Shown one piece after another: positions 9,479 to 21,400 of a stretch of 35,261 nt of DNA. This DNA comes from Phallusia fumigata (taxonomy: Eukaryota > Chordata > Ascidiacea > Phlebobranchia > Ascidiidae). Numbering within the stretch: position 1 is the stretch's first letter; each line of letters begins with the position of its first letter. The stretch covers positions 1 through 35,261 of the forward strand of contig QXVZ01033414.1 in assembly GCA_008931825.1 (NCBI GenBank). Reading direction: 5' to 3'. A model generated the notes under the pieces. That model ran no database searches. It was not told the DNA's origin and saw nothing but the letters and a program-made list of their open reading frames with translations. The position numbers were made by a program, and so were the translations under genes.

Positions 9479-12400
9479 ATGAAAATGTCAATTGATGTAC
9501 AAAAAATTGAGGCTGGTGACTACAATAAACAAAATGCCAAGGTAATATTTGTGATATTTAAAAAAGTATTTATTAATATACGCTTTTTAGAGTTTTTCAA
9601 GTATATAACATTGTTATTGGAAAAGCTGTTTCGGATAATTAAATTAAAGCTTTTTAAAAGGTTCTTATCTTCGAAAAAATGGTGTAAAGTTGATTGTTTG
9701 TCATAGTTTTGAAAACTAGTGTTAGGACTAAATTGTTTACAAAGCACACCCTTTTAATGACATTTTGAATTCACAAAAAAATAGTAAGAAGGTCATTCAT
9801 GATGACAGGTACTAAAAATGTCGACAATTTTTGTTTGTAGATTCTAAGCTCCATTTCCTGGATTATACAACTTTCATCTCTGAACACGGAATCCCAGCAC
9901 CATTATTTGACCGCAAAGCAGCACATATTAGATGCCAATGGCAAACTCACAAATGAGACTAAAAAGTTTTTGATTTCAGGTATTTAGAGACAGATAAGTC
10001 CAAATAAAAATCATATTAAAATAACTGCAACAATAGTAATTTAAAGAACTACCAGAAGAAAATGTGATTACTTTATTGGTAGATAATGAAAATCTTGCTG
10101 TGTCTACTCAATTATACCAGGGAATCTCAAATCTTTTAGTTTGTGACCCCTTCTAACTAATGAAAACAATATAAAAGCATTTGTGTTTAACAGTTTTGTT
10201 CTGGCTGTCTGCTTTTGCTTACATTTTGTTGATGTGATTTTTTCAGCAGTTAGAATTTGTGTTTTGCATTAATTTTGACATTTGTGTGATGTAAGTCAGA
10301 AAAAGAACATTTGATGTAGATCTACACTTTCTGTTCAATAAGTGACCTCTTAAAACTTCTCTTGTGGCCTCAGTTTGGAAATTTCTAAATTATATGTTAA
10401 CATTCATTTCAGCTTCGTGGCAGATCGTTTTGGTATTAACCCAAATCTGTGATAACCTAGATTTTAAACAGTTTTAAACTTTTTAATTATCCACCTGAAT
10501 CTTCCAAACTAAGCAATTTATCAACTTACGAGTACAACAGATTCTACTAAAATTTTTTGGTTTTGTTTTTCAGGCTGGCCGTATCAACAAGTACTTCTCC
10601 AGTGTTTTAAAACATTTCCACCCGGCAATGTTTTCGATGCAGTTATCAAAGTATTATGCCGACATGGGCATTATTTATTGGGCAACGATGAACCGATTGT
10701 AACACAACAACAGTTACAGGATAAATCCTTCAACGCTGTGTGTGATTTTATTAAAAAGTTTTGGTCAACTCCCTTGTTTACTTACATGCTATATTAGGCA
10801 TATGATGTAATCCTATCCAAATAGTACAAGATAAATGTTAGATGTGTTGCGTTTTCTACACTTGCAAATTTATGAATATAAAATATTCTTTAGTTGTGTT
10901 GTCCATGTTTGTCATCTCTATATTAAGTTTTTGTTCAACTAATCAGGGTTAATTGTGGATAGTTTACTCAAACATATTTACCTGGTTTGATTATCAATCA
11001 ATTCAATACCCCTGAATTTCGAGAGAAAGGCATAAAACAAGAGTAGTAATAAATAAAAGTAGATTCCCAACAAAGGGTATGTATAGATTTCAAATTGCCA
11101 TATGTCCCTTATTGAAACAGTTCCTATATTTTGCAGGATGCTCATCTTGGACTTATAGATAAACTCATGCGAGCTGTATGCGCAAACATGTGGTCCCCAG
11201 TTGAAAAGGTCGTGAACTCTGTGAAAAAATTTGCACCATTTTTTGCCTCCAGAGACTTGCCCAATGATACTGAAGATGCAATTGTCCTTTGGTTAAACAA
11301 GGTATAATATAATGCCAAAAAATCTTAGTGTATTGTATGATGTTAAAGATGGCATTTATATTAACCACAAAGATATATATATGTAAAAATATATTTATAC
11401 ATATGCTATGCAGTCTTTGACAACCTTTTTGAATTGCGTATGTGGTATGTTTAGGTCCAAACAAGATATAAACAGCTCAAAGAAATAGAAGTAAGTTTGT
11501 CGTATTATTTATAATCATGTGTGAATACAAATTTAAATATTCTTGATGTCCAATCTACAATACAGCACGACTTGCACTAACTGGTACGAGAACAATGACA
11601 TGCAAAGAATGCATTTGTTGTAATAGCTTTGTTTGCCTACTGTCGGCACTTGTGAAGTTGTGACGATGGTGTCCATTTACTTTGTTGGTGTAGGTAATAA
11701 AACACACACACCTTTTCACCACAGCCTGTCCAACAACATACCACTCGCAAATTTGCTAAATTATTTAGGTACAGTCAAAACTGCCCACAATTATCTGCAT
11801 CAGAGCAGACCCTTTCACACATTTTCTGGATTGTTGTTGTTTTGTAGGCAGCAACAACCAATGGACATCTTTCTCCAGTGTCATTGGAGCTTGATGACAT
11901 TTGCGATAGTTGCATTCTGGTGATGCTTTTAAACTACTATTGTCCCGACCATATACAGATGGATGGTAAACATGATTGTACAAACAAAATATAAATATTA
12001 CTTACTGCTTAGTTTTTCAAGGACAATTAAACAATGTTTGTTTTTTTGCCAAAACTGCTCAAAGCTAACTGAAAAACAAAATAAGGCCCCAACATGAATA
12101 CATTATATTTCACATTACAAAATTATTGGCCAATTTTTTTCAGATGTAGTCATAAAAGACCCAATGTCGATTGGTGATGCACTGCACAATCTCAACATGG
12201 CCCTCACCTTCTGCTACAACAAAGTGTTTCCTCAGTACCAAATCTGCAAGTTCAGAAAGTTTCTCAGTGCTCAGGATTTTCTTCAGTGTCCAGAAGAAAT
12301 GCGACCAAACTTTTTTGCCTTTTACTCCTTACTATTTTACTGTTTCGAATGTGAACCAGTGAAAGGAATTGTTAACCCCAGAGGTATGTTACCAGTGTTT

Positions 12401-15400
12401 TTTATGTTTGCATAAACAACCCAGAATCATCAGTCACTAGTTTACTAGTTCTAAATACCTCCTAAGCATAACATATCCCTCTTTTTAAGCCCTGGACCCT
12501 GTAATTTCAAACCTACATTTTTATATTTACCCTAGGGGCTTCAGTTTGCCTAATGATACGACTGTTACAAGTTTACTATTGTTTTCACTCTGTTAACTCA
12601 AGTTTCTTACATGTTTTGGTTAAGAAAGACTCTGGCAAATTTCTACAAAATTTTTACACAAGTTATGCACTGACAGTTCATCCTTCGGTTAACCAAACCC
12701 CCAAAAAATGAAACTTGAATACTTAAGTTGCTTTATGGATAAATAAACACACATGTCAATGACAAACTGGCAACACATATACCAGGCATTCGACAATTTT
12801 TTAGGACCTTGTTGTGTAATAACTTTACAATGATCATAAATATAAAGTTGCCAGGTTTAAAAGGTGAGAGCTCATTTTGCAGGCCACAGCGTCACTTATG
12901 TCCGGGAAGCAGTAGTGGAACCGCATGCATCTGCACGAAGTACTTCAAGGTGTGTTCAACAAATCTAACATTGAGCATTACCATTAAAACTTGATGTGGG
13001 ACCAAACAAAGTCTTAAGTTACAACTTAAAAATTATCATTCACTTTTTTCCGCTTTGGCCTATTCTTGTTATTTACCGCCTGAAAAGTGAAGTTGGCTTA
13101 TTATGGCATTGAAACACTCTGAAAGCCAATTTATTTATACCCACTTAATGACTATGGTATTACCTTTACCAGACAGCAATTTTTTACAATGAATGCAACT
13201 ATAACTATAACAACTATTCTTAAACCAATTTTTTTGCCACTACAATTTACATGTTAGTCATAGAAGTCGGAGCGCCGATGAAGACCATGAATCGACCACT
13301 CGCATTGCAGCACTTATTCCTGACGCAAAGGCTCTAATTAGTGAAGCTACAAAGAAAAGTTTTCACCCTAGAACTCCAGATGTGAAGTCATCGTCCAACC
13401 TCATGGTAACAAACATTTGTTTGTAAAGTGTGTTTTTGGCAATTTTCTTGACTCTAGACGTTAGAACTGGTTTGTGTCATCACTAGGCATCTGTTTTGGG
13501 GTGTTTTGTTTAAACAAACTGAAATATTGCTTTTCTGGATTGGTTGCTGTTTTGAAAGACAAAAAATCTGGTAAATTAAATTTAAAAATATTATTCTCAG
13601 GGTTGTTTTTGCTTAACAGATCATTTTGTACCACAAAACCCAATATATACTTTTATTTTCCAAACCAGCAATTCTTTACTTACAGCCTGTTCAAAAATAA
13701 TTAATTCCTGTCTGGTATTTGCACACAAAGTTGTATCAAATGATATAATATGTCACAATATCCTGTGAAACCTCTTTATGACGCAGAGCTCCAATTCCCA
13801 GAGCGAATCAGATATAAGCAATTCCTCTGCACTCCATGGAATTCCACAAAGACCACTTCTACCGAAACGAAATCTTGAAGAAAGGCCACATTCTCGTCAT
13901 ATCACAACAGCGATCAGGTTACTAGTTTTGATTCACACAAGGGGTTTTGTTTTGATATCTTGGCCGATATAGATATGTGAATGTTGTGTAACTACACTGC
14001 TCATCATTGGGTATTGTACAAGCAGAGTTTTATATAAACTTTGCAAAACAATTATTTTACTGTAACGCAAACTTTTGTTTTTATATATTAGGTTTTAAAA
14101 AGCATAGCGGCCCTTTACAAGTTTAATATAACTCTTTTGTTGTTATTCCTCAAATTAACCATAATTAAAGCCTAAATGCATTTGAAAACGACAAATTGCA
14201 CATAATTACCTTTGTCTAGATCCTTTTAAACTAAATCATAGTACCCTATAATTGCACTCGGACATACCTAACTTTCCTTTACATTTGAGTGCATATGTAT
14301 GTAATGCACTTTCAATGTTCTTTAACAATGTAGTTGATGATGCCCGTTGCTTTTATTGTTCTGCCTTTTAATATGTCTTTTTGACCTGCAAACAAAAATG
14401 ACTTTGAAAAATGCCTAATCACATGCATGTCTATAGATATCAATATCAGTTGAAATCATATACATTCTTTAAAATATGAATTAGCATAATTTTAAAATGT
14501 TTTTCGCAGACCTGCTGCTGATTTAATGCAAAAATCCACATCGCTGCATAACATCAATAGCAGTGGCTTCGATGTGGAGGTTCCTGGTGATGTCAAGTCA
14601 AAATGGCAGAGGAATATCATCACTCAACCTTATTCATCACGTTCAAATGGTTTATTTACTTTTGTTTGTGTTTAAAATGGCCAGCTTTAACTTTTACGGG
14701 CATACCACCGAGCCTGTATAGCTCAGTTGGTAGAGCACCGCCACAAATACCCATTATACTCTCGGTTATTGATTTTTCTTTAAGGCTAGTCCAGGTAGCC
14801 TAATGGACATTGTAATTTACAGCAAGTACGACGTCATCAGCAAGAAGTCAATCTGCAAGTCCAGCCAGGAAATTCTGGGAACAATCAAATGTCGTTTCAA
14901 CTGGTTTGTTGTCAAAAGTGGACATCGGCAGTGATTCTGAGATCGAAGAAATCTTCAGTACAAGAGACAGTGTGGATGTATGTAAAATGCTTTTTGGGTC
15001 TAAGCAGTCGATGGAAATCCTGTAGACTATTGTTGGTGTTCGAAGCCGGCCAAGCTTGTTTTGATATGTGGTTTGCAATGTCTGTGGCCTATCCAAATGT
15101 GGTTTAGGCTGTCAAAGAATGATAGCTCCCAAAAACAGATTCAAAATGGGTATTGTCTCAGATAAATTTAAAATACATTTCGGTATTTAGTGGTCACTTT
15201 TTAAGCATGCAATAAGGTCACTTAATTGCTCAGTTTTAAAATTCACGAAATTATCTGCCAAAGTACATTTACCCCCATTGCCCCTATCTTTGATATTTGT
15301 ACAGTACATTTTACCCTAAAGAAAATGCTACAAAATCATAACAAACATATCTATGAAGGACACCACATCATCTCGTACATCTAACCTCGCATGGAGCGAC

Positions 15401-18400
15401 TTTACGACGACCTACAACCCCTCAACATCAAGTTCTACATTAACTGCACGATCGAACAATGTCGGCGATCTTACTCTAGAGACAGTCAGGACTTTGGATT
15501 ATAAAACACCGCTTTGCAGCGGAAGAGATGATTTGACAAGCTCTGCAACTCTGAACCCAGGATCTTCATCAGAACTGACAGATGTTACAAACAGTTTGGC
15601 ATCTGGTGACAGCCAGATGTTTCAACCTGATATTGCACCAGATAGATCACAAGCTGTCGTCCGAAGCAGGTATGCTGTGTTTAGTTTCAAAAACTACAAT
15701 TATGTTTTGCACCTTTTAGCGGGGAATTGTTTTTTTGAACAATGATGTGACTTAACTCTTAAGATTCAACTAACCATAGGGTTAGGCACAGAGGCAGAGT
15801 ATACTGGCAGTTTCTTACAATAAAATCCAATTTTTTTTTCACTCTCAGTGACAAGTCTCCTGTAAAGTCGAGCACAGCGGCTCATACAGACCCAACATCC
15901 ATACAAGTCCGAGCTGCCGGTCAAACTAGTTATGTTGTGAGCAGTGGAGCTTTCAACACAGCTGCATCTGCCCGGGCTGCTGGTTACCCGGTTATCTCTG
16001 ACAGAGGAGATGTTTTAACTAAACGACCAAGTGAAATACCAGTATGTTTTAATGTAGTTCAGATCTGTACAAAACAAGGGTAGACGACCTTTCGAACACA
16101 AAGTGCCAGTTTACGCTTTGTCAAATTGATAATGACTTTGTGTGCTATGTTAACTATGGCACTACATTTAGTAGTCTAATCAGTACAATCTTGGTTTATA
16201 CGCGCACTTGTTGATCATTGCTGCAGCTGCACTGCACCTAACATAAAAATCAAAGATGTAACCTATATCTCAAAATGTATTGGAAAATAGACTTGTAAAT
16301 CTTAGTGTGCCATTAACAATCACCACATGTGCCAGGGGGTTGCAGATCCCTAGTATAAAACAACGATCTTATTTTATCAATAAGCCTCAATATTTGTGCG
16401 CACACCATTTTAGGTGTAATCTAAAATGTATTGGTTATTAGATCAATCCATCGGTTTCCATGGATACAGAACTGTGCTCACCCGACCAACGCCTCCTGGA
16501 CATCATAGACCGGATGAGAGGAGTGGCAGAGCAAATCAAGCAGCAGAAGTTGGAGTTGGAGAGACAACATCACATCATGCTGATAGAAAAAAATCAACAT
16601 CAAATGGTATGTGTTTGCTAAGAGTAAGACATACATCACTCGAAATAGGAACAGTATACTTGTATCTGGGTAAAGTTGGTGTAAAATTATGCAAATCATA
16701 ACTTCTTGCCAATAAATAAAGTTCCATGGAAACCTTTGATTGAAGTCGCAACTCACAATTGCGTCGCTTGAACCCAAAAGTTTCATGTTCAACATAATTT
16801 GAAACCAAAGCCTCGGGCCCCATGAAATGCCATCGTGGACCGTATTTGGACACCCCTAGCCTATCACCTAACACCATAATTCAGTGATGATAGCCATATT
16901 ACTGAACGCTTACAAATAGGAAACTATGCACTTTATAAAAAAATATTTGCCTGACAATCATTTCACCCCAAGTTTCATGGTGGCCAGTGGTATAAAATTT
17001 TATGCTTGACATTTTTCCTCGGATTTTATGACAAATTGGTGTTGGTAAATGAAGTTTTTATGCACATGATAAGGAGATTTGCCTTATGCTTTTCTATGAA
17101 ATAATGTTGAACTGCGATGCGCCACTGTACAATGCCTACCATCTCACAACTCATTATGCATGTTAAGCTGGTATTAGAAGACATGATTGAACGACTGGTC
17201 TCGCTCTATGACGCTTATCTCTACGTGGCATGCAGTGATTGGTTAGAAGCCCACTTACTAAAGCTTATGTTGCTTTAGTTTAGATTGGAACATGCCCAGC
17301 ATGGCAATAAGGGGAATCAATATTACTAAAAATCTTATGTTTTTTACCATAACTGGACAAACAATGAACTGACAATGTTATCTTAATGTTCGAAATCAGA
17401 GGTGTTTTTCAGTTTGGAAAAAATATATAGTTTCGAAGTTAAATGTAGGTTTTGAGGTTTCGTTGTGTTTTGCCCTTTTAAAACATTATCTTGTGTTATT
17501 CAGTTTTACAAGCCAGACGTGGTACAGATGCAGCTAAAACAACTTAAAGAAAGAACCGCAGTTCAAGGTAGCCATCTCATACTCACGTATCGTCTGCTCT
17601 TAATCCCCGCCCTCATAAAACCCAACTATTGTTAAATTTCCTCTACACAGAAGCGAATAAAAAGGAGGAAAGCAGTTCTGATTATTCGTCGAAAAGTCCG
17701 AGCCCCGCTACCAGCACGAGAAACGATGATCCAGTGGTAAATGGATACGGTAAGTTGGAATCATTAATTCAAACCAGGGGTCGACAACCTAGGCCAGCGG
17801 GACATTTAAAGATTGCCTGCATTTGAGATGGGAGATTGTGATTGTTGTGCTGTCAGTAACCCCAATTTGTGTTTTCGTTGTAAACGGTTGCTACTGTCGT
17901 TAGGATTAATCTATAGCTTAATCCCAAATTTCGTTTAACTTTTACCAAGATCATAAACAGTGAAGAGAAAATTGAAAGTGGAAAATCAGTACGGGCCTCT
18001 GAGACTTTGCTGATCTTGATTTTGGCCCACGGGCGACCCTGATTTACACTAACAAACAGACGCTAGTTCTAAATGCCAACTAACATTTTGCTTTATGCCA
18101 TTGCCCGCAGGTCCAGTACCTTCACAACTTCAAACCACGAATTTCACACTTTCCCCGAACCGGCCCACGACCCCACGTGACCTCACCGCCGACGTCACGC
18201 TCGTGCAGCAGCGGCTCGACCAATTGCAGCGCTCGGTGGAACGGGAGCGCCAAAAGCGAAAGGTCAATGACCTGGAGAAGAGCATCGACGGTCTGCAAGC
18301 CGAACTGAAGAGCCTAGAAAAGTTCTCGGGCTCCCCAAAGCGCAAAAACTTAAACCAACACCAAAAACAACACGAAGGTGTCCAACAATCGAGCTTATTT

Positions 18401-21400
18401 CGTGAAGATTCCTTACAGCAGGGAATGCCCCCAGTTGAACGTTCTGCTGAAGATGAAAGAACTGAGACAGCGGCCGCGGCCGCGGCCGTGACGCGTCGAG
18501 CTCTGTTTCCTTCGTCAGCTTCGTCCAAACCGCATGAGAGTGAAGTTTCTGATGCCACAGGTGAGATATACTGGATAGGAACGCGTTTTTCTTGTTTCAA
18601 ATAATCGCAACCGTGAGTTTTTAGCATAACTGCCAAGCAAACATACTCGCGTGTTTTAATACTTCAATTATGACAAGCAAATTCATGCTTAAATATCTTG
18701 CGAGAAGAAATGAAAAGAGAAAAGACTTTACCGTCTGGTGCATTTGCATTAAACATGTATTGGCGAATGTGGAGAAGCGTGGTTAGGAAACTGTAGGTTT
18801 CACGAATCACATGTAATTTTTAAGTTGATTCAAAGCCATGCCGCCCTTAAGATGCATTTTGGAAATAACACTCGTCTTCAAAGTTCAGTTTTGGCTGTCG
18901 CGGATACATAAATTAACACTAGAAAGTTTCTATAATGGAATTGTTCTGTTACAAATTAGGTAAAATACATACAGTATTCCTCGATACCAACTTACACAGG
19001 AGTATTTGCGCAACAATTTAGTATGGTTTGCTTTTTATAGTTGTGAAAGAAATGCAGTACGGTCAAAACCACCACACCTCACAGAACGCCAATAACCCAG
19101 GTAAATCAAGTTAGCTGCTTACAACTCTCCCCCGATGGGTTTATCTAAAACCGTTGTTTGATTTCCAGACACCAGCAAAGCACCGCACGAGATTACCGTG
19201 TCTTACGATTCCTTTTCATGCCAACTGAAAACTTCTTCCTGTCAATCCACGCCCGCTAAATCACCGTTGCTTGGAAGCCGTAAGTATAATCGTCAGGTGT
19301 AAGGAAGTACTAGGAATGTTCAAAGTAAAATATCGAATCCTAAGGATTCGAATCCAAATTTGCCGAAAAAATCGGGTAATTGGAACCGATATCATTTCAC
19401 CCAAAACGGCGTGTAAACGAGCGTGCACAGTCATTTGAACTTTGTATTGATGCGAGTGGCAATCACAGACGCAACAGCGACGTTGCTTTTCGTTTTTAGT
19501 TAACTATCAACCGCGCGTTTAACATGAAACAATAACAAAAGGGCGCAGCAAGTAACGGGAGTATCGCCACGAAGTAAGATTTTCTGCAATATCAGCAAAA
19601 ATTCAGATATGTTAGTAAACAGGCAACTCGTTGTAGTTGTACATTTGTGGTGGCGTCAGGGAACGTTTTTTGGCAGTAAAATAAATCAGAAATCGGTTTC
19701 ACTTTTATTGCAATGCCTGAAATAACTTCTACATGTTGCACTTCATTGCAAAAAATGTACTCTTGCCATCTTAACAAGGCATTAGATGTTTTACCAAACT
19801 TTCAACACAGGGTAAAATCAGAAAAATTATGTGTTTTTCCAGCTGTTGAACAACAAACTGAAACTGAAACAACTATGGTCCACCAGAACGAAGTCGACAA
19901 AAAAGGAGGTAACTTTTCCCTGGTCAAGTCATTTTTTTCTGCAACTTGTTCCTAGCTGCTACAATATCAGTCCAAGTTACTAACATAATACTGAAAATTT
20001 ACAATGGGTTTTTGGCCTCCATACCTTGGCATTTTAAACATATTTTGATCTAAAATCTTGCACTGAAGGGCTGAGTCAATCAAGACACTTTAAGCTTTTC
20101 CAAGAAGCACCTGGTTCAATTATTGCACTGGTTCCAGAACAATCCTTGAAATAGAGTTGTTTATTTGTGACGCAATGGTGCAGATTGTATGACGATAAAC
20201 TTGATTCTATTTGATAAAGGATAAACATGATTCTATTTGAATAATACACAGATAATGTCTTCATTTTTCAGCGAAAAACACATACCTTTTAGATCTAAGA
20301 CAGAATGACTTGTTACAGTAACTTATAACCATCAGATAACAACTCTTGGTTTGTCTTACTCTTCTGTGGTGTTTTAATAAATTCAGCAATAGGTTGTTTC
20401 CATGACGACCTTTGTTCCATTTTGTACAGCTATGGGATTTGAAATTGTCGATGAGAAGAGTCCAGCCACGAAACTTGCCAAGAAAAAGGAGCAGTTCCTC
20501 CTGGGAAGACTCAAGAAGGAGGAGGAGCAAAGGATAAAGCAGATGGAACGGGAGATGGAAAGTGAGAAGAGAAAACGCGAGACCAGGTGAGTTTTCAAAA
20601 GTTTATTGTCAAGTTTATTTGAATGTTCGAAGGGTTATTTCCTAACTGCCATATAGAAATGTTGCCATTTTTCTGTTGCAGAGGGTAGTAGATTGTCAAA
20701 TAACATTGACCTTAACAAGAAGACACAAGCCAGTACTTGAGTGTTAAACATTTTCTACTTTTCGACAAACGTTGTTGTCATCACGAATTGTATATCTAAT
20801 GTAGACCTGATTTAGAAATTATTGCTTCTGATGAACCAGGCTAATTTCTGTCCAAAGTCATGAGTTTTTCCGATAAAAACAGTTTTTCCAATGATTTCAG
20901 AGAGCAGCAGGAAAAGTTGATGCAAAAGAAACAAGAGGAAAAGGAGAAGAGAGACCGGAGGTTGAAGGACTACCAGAAGAGGAAAGAGCAAGAGGAGGAA
21001 GCTGCTCATAACACAATGAAACCAGGAATTATTTCCAATACTCCAGTATCCAGTGGAAAAAAGGTAGTTTATTGGTCTCTCTCAAACCTAGGTTGCCCTG
21101 AAATGGCTGATTAAAGTAAAATTGTGTAGCACCAAGTCGGATTAAACCATGTTGTTGCAATCAACTACCTAAGGCTTGACTTCACTAACTTGAACTGCTG
21201 GACTTGATTTGACTTAGGGCTTGACACTCAAAACACCCAGATTTTGACACAGTGGTTCCTAACCTTATTAATGCATTCCCGACACACATTTCAGAAATTT
21301 TCATCCCCCCTTCTCATAGGTGCCGATTCCCGGGGTGGCAGGGGTGGCGGCAACCCCACTGGAAATTTCTAGGGTGACACCCATTACAAAAATTCTATGC

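Noticed and set aside
14712..14780. Functional tRNA gene
   Set aside because: No acceptor stem, no anticodon arm and a degenerate B box.
18130..18636. 168-codon minus-strand open frame
   Set aside because: It is the antisense shadow of the longest CAMSAP exon (18111-18560), which fits in phase with its neighbours.
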